A DNA stretch of 64,000 nt from a virus: positions 1-64,000 of IMG/VR virus record IMGVR_UViG_3300042154_000876. One strand, given 5' to 3'. Both the position numbers and the translations under genes were made by a program. Shown here in pieces: positions 41,150 to 51,023 of this stretch. The notes under the pieces are model-generated. The model did not search any database. It was not told the origin of the DNA and was given only the letters and a program-made list of their open reading frames with translations. Each line of letters starts with the position of its first letter. Positions within the stretch are counted from its first letter, which is position 1.

Positions 41150-44100
41150 ATGGCCGACCTTAGAAATCAACTTGCCGAAATTTACGTAAAAGTTGTTGCT
41201 GACACGAAAGAGTCCGAAAAACGGGCTAGAGCTATAGCCAAAACTGAAAAAGAAACCGCTGAGGCGCAGCGTAAGCGCGCTGAGAGCGCTAAAAAAGTTC
41301 AAGAAGAAGTCGCCAGAAGCGGCGATAAAATATCTAAAAAGCAGCTAAAAGACATTTTAAAGCGGGCTGGTATTGAAGAAGTCTTCAATGCAGAGCAAAT
41401 TAAAATGATGGAAGATATGGCTAAGCGCAAAGAAAAAGATGCGAAATTTAGCGAAAAAGTAGCCGACAGACGTAAGCGTAAGCATGAGCTAGTCGAAGCC
41501 CATATTATGAACCTTATGACTAGGTTCAGGGACTACTCAGGTCGCCTCGATGACGAAGAACTAAAACTTAATAAGTCTCGCAATGCCCAAAAGCTGGCCA
41601 ACTACGAAAGTTTCCTAAAAAGAGCCAGTCACGAGCACAGCCGGTTTGCCACTCGTCTAGACCAGCGTGACATGACTGCCAGCACCCTAGAAAACATGCG
41701 CCGCGGTTTTGAAAAAGGTATTCTTATAAGCAACAAGTGGCACAAAGACGAGAACACTCTGCAGCGTATGAGCAGGTCTATTGGCATCATGGGTTCTGCG
41801 CTGAATAGAACTAAGAATGACTCTGAAATGGCCGCTAGTGCATTTGCCTCTCTGCAGCGCGTTAGCTACAACTTGCAAGCGCTTTTTGGCGTCCTCGGTG
41901 GGTCTATCGGCTCGCTTGGTGGCGGTCTGCTGTCTCTAATTGGCGTAGCCGGCCAAGCTGCCTACTCTCTAATAGCAGTAGGTAGCGCGTTTGCCAGCAT
42001 GGGCGCTGGTATGATTGCTGCTAGAGTTGCGCTTGGTGGTGTTGGCAAAGCGGTATCTGCAATGCTAGATCCGCAGAAAAAACTACAAGGAGCCCTAAGA
42101 AATACCAGGCGTGAGCTTAGAAACCTGCGCTTTGATGCAGAAGAGGCGGCTCTTTCTCAGGAAGAAGCTGCTATAAACCTAGAGAAGGCTCGTGAAGAGC
42201 TTGCTCGCGTTCAGGACCTGCCGCCGGACAGCCGAGTACGTCGAGAAACTGAACTACAATTTCAACAGGCTGAACTAAACTACCGTCGAGCAAAGGCTAG
42301 AAACAAAGAGGCCCGCGAGGACCTAAAGAAAGGTCCTGCCGGTTCTGGTACCGTTGACCCGCTGGCCGCCCTGACTAAGTCGCAAAAAGCTTTTGCTAAG
42401 TACCTAGTCACCCTTAAACCTTTAATGGATCAGCTAAAAGAGGCGGCGGCTAGCGGCTTCCTGCCTATTCTTCAGACCTCTATTCAGACTCTAGTTGATA
42501 AAGCATTTCCTACCCTACAGTCTGGATTAAACATTCTTGGAACTGCAATGGGAAATGCTTCCAAGAGTTTTGCTGACGCTTTCACAATGCCTAGAACTTT
42601 GGAGCAGCTAGACTCATTCTTCAAGAGCTCTAAACCAGTCATTGAGACATTTGGTCGAGCTCTTGGTAATGCCTTTAGCGGCCTACTAGGCGCTCTTAAA
42701 TCTGCTCAGCCTCTTACTGATAGGTTTGTTAAGTGGGTTGACACCCTTAGCGTTCGGTTCCAAATGTGGGGAAATAGTTCGGGACTTAAGTCGTTCCTAA
42801 ATCTATCCGGTGAAGTTGCTTCAAGGCTTGGTAAGACTTTTAGTACTGTCTTTGGTGGACTAAAGAATGTTCTTGATGCAACATTCCCTGGCGGAAACAT
42901 AAACGCTGGGGCCGGAGGAGTTCTTCTATCTTGGCTTCAAAAACTTGCTGATGGCTTTAAGTCATTCACTGGAAACACTCAGTTTGCCTCTTGGCTTAAG
43001 GCTACAACTCAAAATGCTACTACAATGCTTAGTTCTATTGGAACTCTACTAAAGCCGTTATTTGATATCGCTGCTATGCCAGAAATCGGTGAGTTCTGGA
43101 CCGTCCTTAAGGGTGCCGCTGAGCCTATTAAAAAGATGCTTGAGGATGGCGCTAAGGCTGGTCCAGAGTTTGCTGCAATGCTTGTTAGTATTGTAAAGAT
43201 GTTTGCTCAGTTCTCGGACTCGGGTGCCCTAGAGGCCTTCTTTAATACCCTGAACCAGATTGCTACGGTAATCACGGAATACATTCTTAAACCTTTAAAG
43301 CCAGTCTTAGATTTCTGGGGACGTATTCACGGTGCGTTACTTGCAGTTGGTTTGGCCATCATCGTTGCTAAAACTACTCTAATGGTTATGGCCGGAATTG
43401 TTGGCAACGTGTTTGGTGCTATCGGAAAAACCTCCGCAGCTATGACCAAGTTTGCTGTAGTAACCACAACGGCTACACTAAGATATAAAGGTCTCAGAAA
43501 AGAAGGATTAAGTGCCGGCGCAGCTGTCAAGGGCGTTAGCGATCAATTTGTGAAAACAGTAAGGCAAGCTCAGGCTACCAGGCGAGCTGCTCTACTAGTT
43601 CAAATGGCTAGAGATGCCGGTATGTCTGCTGCAAAACTCAAGCAGCTTGAAAAGCAGCTTGACCAAGTTATTATGAAGCAGGGAATCTACAGCAGGTCTG
43701 GAATGATCGGCGCTGTTCAAGGTCAAACTACTAAGGCCGGTAAGCCAACAGCACTGGCTCAGGATCCTGCACTGGCAGCAGCTGGTAAAGTGGGTGGCTC
43801 TAGATTTGCTGGAGGCCGTGCAGCAGTCGGTCTTGGCGGCGGAGCCTTAGCTCTCGGTAGCATGGCTGGCACTGGTGGTAGTGCTTTAACTACCGGGCTT
43901 GGTATGGCTTCTATGGTTGCCTCTTTCCTACCGGGACCGCTTGGTCTTATCTCCGGCGCTGTTCTTGGTATCGGTAGTGCCATTTCTTCTGGATTTGACG
44001 CTGCAGCTCAGGCGGAAAAAGAGAAAAAAGACGCTGAAAAGCAGAAAAAAATTCAAATCGAGGCTGCGCGTGTTGATCTTCAAGCCGAAAATGTTAATCA

Positions 44101-45142
44101 GCTGAAGGGGGCCACCCAGACTCTTGTAGGCGCTGGGGCAAAGGCTACCGACGTCCAAGACATTATCAACACCGGTGTTGATAATCTAAAGGATCAGAGA
44201 ATCCAAGGCATCTCTGATTATCAGGCCACTTTTAGGGGAATCCTTGATGCCGGATTTGCGGATGTGTTTGCTGGTAACAATGAGTCCCTAAAAAAATCTC
44301 TTATTGGTGCTGTCGGTACTGTTTCCAAGAGTGGGTTATATAGCCCCGAGGAAGCTGCTCAGCTTTTGGACCCTATTTTCGATGCAGCTGGTGGCGGTAA
44401 GGCCGGTCTTGCTGCAGTTAATAAGTACATTAAGAGTAAAAAGTTTGCTGATGTTGGTCTGTATACGTCGACTAGCGGGACAGAGGGTGAACTTCTTGCT
44501 AGGCAGGAAGCTCAGAGGAGAACAAGAGACGATTTTATTGCAAAAAATAGAGAAAAATCAAAAGAAACCTATGGCCCAGGGGTTAGTGCTCTAAAAAAGG
44601 CCATTGGCGACCTAGATACAGATATTCTAGGATTACGGGGAAATATAGAGTCTGATCAAATCCTGAAGATTCTTGGTTTTGAAGGCAAACGCAAGGAATT
44701 TAATCAAAAATTCTACTCCTCCAGTGGGTCGTTAGATAGAGAAAGACTCAGACCAGTGTTGGAAACTGCTCTATCAAAGCAAGAGACTCTGGCTTCTGGT
44801 GGGAGCACGGGTGTTCCGTTCGGACCTGGAATCGATGCCAAGGGCAACTCTATGATTAATAATCGATCATTCTTTAGAGGAACTAACCGGACAAACTCTG
44901 GAATACCTACGCCTGGATTTACCATCCCATCCGTATCTGGAGTTACAGCAAACGCTGCACCAACTGGCCCTAAAGGTACAGCAGCTGAGCCGATAAATGT
45001 GACCGATCCAAGCCTAAAGGGCTTGGGTCCAGCTATCACTAAACTTGCCAACGCTACCCCAAATGTTATGGTTGTCAATGTGAAGAATAAGAGTGAGCTC
45101 GATGCTCTATATAGAAAACTAGGATTACCCTCCATAACATGA
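41150..45142 (+). CDS. Tape measure protein
   Basis: 1330 aa, AGGAGG ribosome site. Typical composition and layout: an Ala/Lys/Glu-rich coiled-coil N-terminus (1-230), Gly/Ala-rich hydrophobic segments (about 245-310 and 725-760), a second coiled coil (about 320-400), another hydrophobic Gly-rich stretch (about 885-950), and a Gly/Pro-rich C-terminus. It sets tail length; at the usual 0.15 nm per residue this would be a tail near 200 nm. No lysozyme or peptidase motif is visible. It overlaps the next gene as ATGA. Confidence 0.9.
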   Translation: MADLRNQLAEIYVKVVADTKESEKRARAIAKTEKETAEAQRKRAESAKKVQEEVARSGDKISKKQLKDILKRAGIEEVFNAEQIKMMEDMAKRKEKDAKFSEKVADRRKRKHELVEAHIMNLMTRFRDYSGRLDDEELKLNKSRNAQKLANYESFLKRASHEHSRFATRLDQRDMTASTLENMRRGFEKGILISNKWHKDENTLQRMSRSIGIMGSALNRTKNDSEMAASAFASLQRVSYNLQALFGVLGGSIGSLGGGLLSLIGVAGQAAYSLIAVGSAFASMGAGMIAARVALGGVGKAVSAMLDPQKKLQGALRNTRRELRNLRFDAEEAALSQEEAAINLEKAREELARVQDLPPDSRVRRETELQFQQAELNYRRAKARNKEAREDLKKGPAGSGTVDPLAALTKSQKAFAKYLVTLKPLMDQLKEAAASGFLPILQTSIQTLVDKAFPTLQSGLNILGTAMGNASKSFADAFTMPRTLEQLDSFFKSSKPVIETFGRALGNAFSGLLGALKSAQPLTDRFVKWVDTLSVRFQMWGNSSGLKSFLNLSGEVASRLGKTFSTVFGGLKNVLDATFPGGNINAGAGGVLLSWLQKLADGFKSFTGNTQFASWLKATTQNATTMLSSIGTLLKPLFDIAAMPEIGEFWTVLKGAAEPIKKMLEDGAKAGPEFAAMLVSIVKMFAQFSDSGALEAFFNTLNQIATVITEYILKPLKPVLDFWGRIHGALLAVGLAIIVAKTTLMVMAGIVGNVFGAIGKTSAAMTKFAVVTTTATLRYKGLRKEGLSAGAAVKGVSDQFVKTVRQAQATRRAALLVQMARDAGMSAAKLKQLEKQLDQVIMKQGIYSRSGMIGAVQGQTTKAGKPTALAQDPALAAAGKVGGSRFAGGRAAVGLGGGALALGSMAGTGGSALTTGLGMASMVASFLPGPLGLISGAVLGIGSAISSGFDAAAQAEKEKKDAEKQKKIQIEAARVDLQAENVNQLKGATQTLVGAGAKATDVQDIINTGVDNLKDQRIQGISDYQATFRGILDAGFADVFAGNNESLKKSLIGAVGTVSKSGLYSPEEAAQLLDPIFDAAGGGKAGLAAVNKYIKSKKFADVGLYTSTSGTEGELLARQEAQRRTRDDFIAKNREKSKETYGPGVSALKKAIGDLDTDILGLRGNIESDQILKILGFEGKRKEFNQKFYSSSGSLDRERLRPVLETALSKQETLASGGSTGVPFGPGIDAKGNSMINNRSFFRGTNRTNSGIPTPGFTIPSVSGVTANAAPTGPKGTAAEPINVTDPSLKGLGPAITKLANATPNVMVVNVKNKSELDALYRKLGLPSIT

Positions 45143-47013
45143 TAAACGACAACTTACTGCAAAACTCATCCTTTGATTACGGAACAACCGGCTATACCGC
45201 GCTAGTTAGCGCTACGCTTGCCACCACTACCTCTGACTCATTCATCAGCGGTGCCTCTCTAGAAGTTACTAGAAGTGGTAGTGCTGGCTCAGGTGTGGTT
45301 TCCGGATTGGTTTCTATTACCGCTGGTAACACCTACACGGTCTCTGGGTATGTAAGAGTTCCTACTGGAGAGACTTCCGGCGGGTTTGTGGCAAAGATTA
45401 CCTATTACGACTCTTCAAACGTGGCTACAACAAACGTAATCAGCTCTACGTCTACCATCTCGGATGCGAGTGGCTGGGTACGACTTTCTGCCACCAAGGC
45501 CTCTGCTGCCGGAGATGCGTATGTCTCCATCTCTATCTATCAGGTTGCTTCTGGAGCTAATGGTAAAAAGTTCTTAGTTGACTCTCTCAAGATTGAGAAC
45601 TCCATTGAAGCTACCCAGGTCTCTGACGGCATCCCTCAAGATGAAGAGACTAAAGCCGTACACGATGCTTTAGGTAAACTTTATCCTGGAGATCCCGAAA
45701 CTCGTCCATACATCACTGGACTCAAACTTGAGGGCGATATCAGCATAAACGGCCTAGTTCTAAACACCATTGACGAGAATAGCGTTGTGTGGATTTGTAC
45801 AGACATCAAGGGTTGGTGGTCACTGCCTACTCCTGAAGTTCCAAACATCCCTCGTGGGCTCGACGATGGTGCCTACGACGTGCGAGGACGCTGGCTACCG
45901 CGCGAGATTACCCTTGAAGGTTCAATACTTCCACCTAAGCCTTCGTACGCTCCAGCGGCTCGACAGCGCCTTATGGAGGCACTTGACTTGGTCTACACTG
46001 GCGGCTGGTTGAAGGTTAACGAGGACCCTTTGATGTCTGCCTATGTTCGCATTGTGGGTCAGCCTACTGTTGAGTCTGTAAACGCCCGCGGCCGCATCAA
46101 CTTCACTGTTCAGCTCCGCGCTGGTGACCCAGTTAAATATAGCTGGAACCCTAATGCCGCTGACGGCTACGCAACTAGCAACGTCGCAATCAATACTGTT
46201 GGCGGTGCATTGTCAAACACTACTATCACAAATGCTGGAAATACAAACACGGCTCCTGTATTCTCTTTGACTGGGCCTATGACCGCACCTGCTTATATCA
46301 AAAACGTAACAACTGGCAAAACCATAAAGATTGTCAAAAACCTTAGACCTAACACCACTGCATCAAACGTCACCACTAAGGTTCGGGTATCTGGAGTCTC
46401 TACCCTGACTACCGACGTCGCTCACAGCTTCTTGGTTGGCGACATCGTTACAGTTGCTGGCATGGGCTCTGGTGGGTCAGACCCGCACTACCAGTTGAAT
46501 GGTGACAAGGAAATCACTTCTGTTACGTCTACAACTATCAGTTTTGCTGATGCTGGCGTTAATGTTCTTACTGCAGTGCTTACCTCAAATGTGGTGACGC
46601 TAACCACTGACGCTAACCACAACTTCTCGACGGGTAGCATCTATGTTTCCAAGCTTGGCGCGCCATTCGACGGCACATATACGATTGCCTCTGCAAGCGG
46701 TACCTCTATTACCTATGCAAAAGTTAGTGCCAATACGGCGGTTAAGTACGAAGGTCTAGTTTCTTTAGATATCTCTAGCGCTAGTGATGCTGGAACTGCA
46801 ACCCTAAAGAGTGCCGACACCCTTGAGATCGACACATACAACACCACCGTTCTGTATCGCGGTCTGCCTGACTCGGCACGCTCTACTCTAGATGCTGGCG
46901 TTGACTGGATTAAACTTCAGCCTGGTGCTAATGACCTACGTCTAGAAAAAAGCAACGCCAGCGTGACTCCAGCCTCGTTCACTGTAAAATACAAGTCCGG
47001 CTGGATCGGGTAA
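45139..47013 (+). CDS. Dit-like distal tail protein with CBM-like N-terminus
   Basis: 624 aa, start overlapping the tape measure stop. Residues 1-155 are a beta-sandwich starting N-L-L-Q-N-S-S-F-D-Y-G, with Y-T-V-S-G-Y-V-R and K-F-L-V-D-S-L-K-I-E, the pattern of carbohydrate-binding CBM4/9-like modules. The Dit-type tail domain follows (about 195-335: P-R-E-I-T-L-E-G-S-I, R-I-N-F-T-V-Q-L-R-A-G-D-P). Residues about 400-540 contain two GD-type beta modules, then a closing Dit C-terminal domain. The protein forms the ring at the tail tip; surface modules may bind host glycans. Confidence 0.75.
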   Translation: MINDNLLQNSSFDYGTTGYTALVSATLATTTSDSFISGASLEVTRSGSAGSGVVSGLVSITAGNTYTVSGYVRVPTGETSGGFVAKITYYDSSNVATTNVISSTSTISDASGWVRLSATKASAAGDAYVSISIYQVASGANGKKFLVDSLKIENSIEATQVSDGIPQDEETKAVHDALGKLYPGDPETRPYITGLKLEGDISINGLVLNTIDENSVVWICTDIKGWWSLPTPEVPNIPRGLDDGAYDVRGRWLPREITLEGSILPPKPSYAPAARQRLMEALDLVYTGGWLKVNEDPLMSAYVRIVGQPTVESVNARGRINFTVQLRAGDPVKYSWNPNAADGYATSNVAINTVGGALSNTTITNAGNTNTAPVFSLTGPMTAPAYIKNVTTGKTIKIVKNLRPNTTASNVTTKVRVSGVSTLTTDVAHSFLVGDIVTVAGMGSGGSDPHYQLNGDKEITSVTSTTISFADAGVNVLTAVLTSNVVTLTTDANHNFSTGSIYVSKLGAPFDGTYTIASASGTSITYAKVSANTAVKYEGLVSLDISSASDAGTATLKSADTLEIDTYNTTVLYRGLPDSARSTLDAGVDWIKLQPGANDLRLEKSNASVTPASFTVKYKSGWIG

Positions 47014-47042
47014 AATAGTAGTAACGACGACTACGAGGTAAG

Positions 47043-50000
47043 ATGCCAGACGCACTGTATGCAAGTACCACCCCTGAGACCGCACCGGTCTACGCTTACT
47101 ATACCGTAAACATCGTTACTAATGAAGTATTGGCTCAGATTCCGTTTGAGGATGTGTCTTACGAGCGTAGAGTTAAAGAGCCAGGCGCATTTGAAGGTGC
47201 AATCTCTATCACCGGTCAGACAGAAGACCTAGACCTCTACAACAGCACCATGCCTGGTAAGGTCGCTCTCTATGTTACCCGTAACGGCGTCTGCGTTTGG
47301 GGCGGTATTATTTGGGGCCGCACTTACGACCTAGTTGAGCGAGCTCTTTCAATCTCAGCTTTGGAGTTTAGCAGCTACCTACAGAAGCGTGTGATTTGGA
47401 AGACTTACTCTTACAAGTTTGAGTGCGAGATTTTAAAGACCACTAAGGCGGGGGACGCCAAAATCACTCTTACTAAAAACAAAATAAAAATCCCCCTTAA
47501 GGCCGTTGACAGCAAGGGCGAAGCAACTAAGGTCTACGTCTCGTTCACTGAGTCAAATCTTGTACAATACACCGGCTACTACTCGGTCTCTCCGTCACCG
47601 GAGCCTACTCAAACGGAGTTCTACGTATCGATTCCAAAACTACCGGCGTCTGCTGGAGTCTACCAATCTGTTTCTGTGTCCGTGAAAGTAGACACCTACG
47701 ACTACATTCGTGAAATGCTAAACGACGTTCTTAAGGATTTTTCTGACACTACGTTTGCGAACGAGATCATTGCTCCTGGAATCAAAGAGCCGCACATCAT
47801 TACCCACCGGGGAGCCTCTGACAACGTTGTGACGATCACTACCGAAGACAGACATGGTATGGTAACTGGCCAACGAATCGACATCTTCAACATCAATAAG
47901 ACCCTGTGCGGTAAGCAGACTGTTTCTGAAGTAACCACCCCGTATCAGTTCAAGTATATTGTGCCAGTTCTAAATATCACCCATGTTGAGCGAGCTTCCG
48001 GTGTCGCTACTGTTTACATAGACACGTCGGGAGGTCAGTACGTACCTTTTGTAGTTGATCAGGAAGTTATCATCACATCTAGTGATTCTGGGTTCAATAA
48101 TAGCGGTGCCGCAGTGGCGATTACTGCGGTTACTGAGAGTTCTATATCCTATGAGAATGCTGGATCAAACGCAGCCAAGACTTCCGCCACTGGTAAAGTC
48201 ACTATTGCAAATGTCACTTATGGTACTGTCGATGCTGAAAACTACAGAGTTTATTCCCGCGAGATCACCTCTACCGGAAAAAAGAATATTGAGTACGTAA
48301 AGCGCGTGGCTGGAGATACTTGGGTTTGGACTACTGCCCCTCACGGTTTTAAAAAAGCAGACAAGGTTTTAGTCACTTTTGCTGATATTAACGACTATGA
48401 AACTTTAAATAATGACAAGATTCCAGTAAGCATTCTTAGCACCACAACATACAGCTTTAAGTATCGTCAAGATAGCTACTCTAATTCAAAGTATGACATC
48501 AAGGGTAGTGATGGCAGTAGGGTCACTATGGCCAAACCGTCTAAACACAAAGCTGTGCTTGCCACTCCTGTAAAACGTTTAAAGATAAACACCGCCGGAA
48601 CGCACACGTTTGGTGTGGACGATTTGGTTCACGTACGCGGAGTTGATAGAATCGACTGGACCAGCTCGATCTATGATGGGTACCACAAGGTTGCGGAACT
48701 GGATACATCCGAGGGCATTGCCTCAGCTGAAGTGCTAACTACAACTGACTTTAGCGTTACCTCTGACCTGGTAGTTACTCTTTGGTTAAACAGAGAGCAC
48801 GGGGTGTCGGTTGGTGACCTTATTGAGGTGACTGGCTTTACATCGACGTTGGCTACTCTAAATACAAAGACTAGAGTAACTGACGTTTATGACGTTGAAG
48901 GCGCTGCTTCCGGGGTATCTTGGGTTCAGTATAAGCTAGGCAAAAAGAGGGCTAACGTAGCTAAAACCGCTAGCACAGCTGGTAAGGTTGCCGTCTTCGG
49001 AGCAAGCTGGTTTACTTTTGAAATGCCCGAGTGGGGGGCTACTAGAGAGCCAGATGACACCATTCAGGTTACTCATGTCAAGTATAAAAAAGCAGGCCGA
49101 GTTGTCACGCTAACAACTGCCACTAAACACAACTGCACCGTAGGCGACCGTGTCAAAGTAGATATTAAAGGCAAGCTATATGATGGCACCCACACTATCA
49201 CTGCTGCTTGGACAGATGCTGATCAAATTTCATATAGCCTACCGTCCAGCACTAAGGATCTTCCTAGCACCAATATAGGAACTAAAGCCGTCACCGGAAG
49301 CATTACTAGAGTAAAAACAAGCGTTGGCTATATTCCGACGCTATCGGTCCCAATCGATAGACTTGGTCGTGACGCTAACTTAGCCACCATATATTCTGTT
49401 GATCACGATTTTGCTACTGGCGACAACATTACCATTGAGATTGACCCGACTGAGTCTACATACAGTTCTTTTGAAAACAGCGGCAACGTTATTCCAATAA
49501 CTGCTACCACAGACAATACTTATTCATATGCCAGTGTCGGCAGTGATGTCGGTGTATTTACAGTCACCGCTGCAAACGTTGTGTCTAACGTTGCCACTCT
49601 AACCACGTCTACTGCTCATGGGTATGCTGTAGGTCAAAGCGTTAACGTTTCTAAAATCAATGCCACCTACAACGGAACCCACGTCATCACTGCGGTCAGC
49701 GTTAGTCCCAGCTGGTTTAAATACGCATTAAAAACATCTAATACATCATCTGCTGGACTGTCCGGTAGGGCCTCTTCTACGGCTGGCGTCACCGCCAACC
49801 TACACTATGCCTACATTGACTACACCAATATTGGTCGTAGTCAAGCGGTTACCAATCTATCTAGTGCATCTGACGTTGTCACTATGACCTCGGCTGATCA
49901 CGGATTCGTCGTCGGTGACTACGTGATTACCTATGTTAAAGGCAAGACCTATAATGCTTTTAAAAATGGAAACCAGCCGGTTAGAATTAAGTCAGTCACT

Positions 50001-51023
50001 ACAAACACTTTTACTTATGACTCTCTTGCTGGGTATTTGACAGGTACCGTATCCTCAACTGCTGTTGAAGGCTATGTTGTATTCGCTCCTCAGATTGAAA
50101 AAACTCCTGTGGCTATGACTCGCACCTACGGAGAGTTCCCTAGCAACTCTGCTATGGGAGGCTTGGAGTTCTCTACAGATGAGTACAGCTCTACCCAGTA
50201 TCCAAATGACACTATTCGCGGTAGTGATTTGATTACGGTGTTTGAGCACCTAGAGCGCTACACTAGCACCAAAGATGGTTTTGACTATAGGATTGACTGC
50301 TCGCTAGTTGAGGGGTATGGAGACAAAAAGAAGTTTAAACGCACTTTTGTTTTGATTCCTCGCATCCCAGAAATTCTGCAGGACTACCTAGATACGCTTC
50401 CTGATAAACAACTATCTCCTGGCACCTATGCCCCGCCTTCGGCGTTTGGGGCAGACCGGATTGTGTTTGAGTACCCCGGTAACATTCAAAACGTCAGCTT
50501 CTCTGAGAACACAACTAACTCTGCGACTCGGGTGTTTGTTGTTGGAAATAATGATGATGTCGGTGGCTCAGCAAGTGCTCGATACTCTGCGTCGGCATCT
50601 ACTGATCTATTGAATGATGGTTGGCCTTTGATTGATAAAGTTGAAAAAGTAGAGTGGCCAGTTAAAGGCATCAATGCCGTCAATACTGATGATTGGGGTA
50701 ACTATGATGCTGAAAAGGATTTACAACTTACTTCTGAAAGATTCTTGAACGAAACTAAGCCTCCTTCAGGTGACATTATAATTAGTGTAAATGGTTCTTT
50801 AAATCCAGAAATCGGTACGTTTAATCCGGGCGATTGGTGTTCAGTTGTCATTCGTGACAACTTTGTCCAGCAGCGTATGTACAGCACTTTGGAGCCTAGA
50901 AAAGATGTAATCGTTAGAAAGATTGATGGTATTCGCGTGGCTGTGCCAAACAGCCCTGCGTTCCCGGAAATGATTGATCTAACCCTAATAGCTGAATGGC
51001 AGGTGGACAAGGTTGGCAAGTAG
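47043..51023 (+). CDS. Tal/gp27-like tail-tip protein interrupted by about eight beta modules
   Basis: 1326 aa, AGGTAAG ribosome site. The first 130 residues and the last 290 read as one tail-hub (Tal-like) protein: F-E-D-V-S-Y-E-R-R-V-K-E-P-G-A-F-E-G, V-W-G-G-I-I-W-G, then D-L-I-T-V-F-E-H-L-E-R-Y-T and F-D-Y-R-I-D-C. Between about residues 250 and 1000 lie roughly eight divergent repeats of 60-90 residues with the pattern V-x-T-L-T-T-x3-H-G-x3-G-D-x-V-x-V-x10-Y-N-G-x6-V-x6-F-x-Y, similar to the FCCH-like units often found in phage structural proteins. The insertion would decorate the tail tip. It overlaps the fibre gene start. Confidence 0.75.
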   Translation: MPDALYASTTPETAPVYAYYTVNIVTNEVLAQIPFEDVSYERRVKEPGAFEGAISITGQTEDLDLYNSTMPGKVALYVTRNGVCVWGGIIWGRTYDLVERALSISALEFSSYLQKRVIWKTYSYKFECEILKTTKAGDAKITLTKNKIKIPLKAVDSKGEATKVYVSFTESNLVQYTGYYSVSPSPEPTQTEFYVSIPKLPASAGVYQSVSVSVKVDTYDYIREMLNDVLKDFSDTTFANEIIAPGIKEPHIITHRGASDNVVTITTEDRHGMVTGQRIDIFNINKTLCGKQTVSEVTTPYQFKYIVPVLNITHVERASGVATVYIDTSGGQYVPFVVDQEVIITSSDSGFNNSGAAVAITAVTESSISYENAGSNAAKTSATGKVTIANVTYGTVDAENYRVYSREITSTGKKNIEYVKRVAGDTWVWTTAPHGFKKADKVLVTFADINDYETLNNDKIPVSILSTTTYSFKYRQDSYSNSKYDIKGSDGSRVTMAKPSKHKAVLATPVKRLKINTAGTHTFGVDDLVHVRGVDRIDWTSSIYDGYHKVAELDTSEGIASAEVLTTTDFSVTSDLVVTLWLNREHGVSVGDLIEVTGFTSTLATLNTKTRVTDVYDVEGAASGVSWVQYKLGKKRANVAKTASTAGKVAVFGASWFTFEMPEWGATREPDDTIQVTHVKYKKAGRVVTLTTATKHNCTVGDRVKVDIKGKLYDGTHTITAAWTDADQISYSLPSSTKDLPSTNIGTKAVTGSITRVKTSVGYIPTLSVPIDRLGRDANLATIYSVDHDFATGDNITIEIDPTESTYSSFENSGNVIPITATTDNTYSYASVGSDVGVFTVTAANVVSNVATLTTSTAHGYAVGQSVNVSKINATYNGTHVITAVSVSPSWFKYALKTSNTSSAGLSGRASSTAGVTANLHYAYIDYTNIGRSQAVTNLSSASDVVTMTSADHGFVVGDYVITYVKGKTYNAFKNGNQPVRIKSVTTNTFTYDSLAGYLTGTVSSTAVEGYVVFAPQIEKTPVAMTRTYGEFPSNSAMGGLEFSTDEYSSTQYPNDTIRGSDLITVFEHLERYTSTKDGFDYRIDCSLVEGYGDKKKFKRTFVLIPRIPEILQDYLDTLPDKQLSPGTYAPPSAFGADRIVFEYPGNIQNVSFSENTTNSATRVFVVGNNDDVGGSASARYSASASTDLLNDGWPLIDKVEKVEWPVKGINAVNTDDWGNYDAEKDLQLTSERFLNETKPPSGDIIISVNGSLNPEIGTFNPGDWCSVVIRDNFVQQRMYSTLEPRKDVIVRKIDGIRVAVPNSPAFPEMIDLTLIAEWQVDKVGK

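Noticed and set aside
41150-45142. Lytic enzyme domain in the tape measure protein
   Set aside because: No lysozyme, SLT or peptidase catalytic pattern was visible on reading; only coiled coils and hydrophobic Gly/Ala segments.
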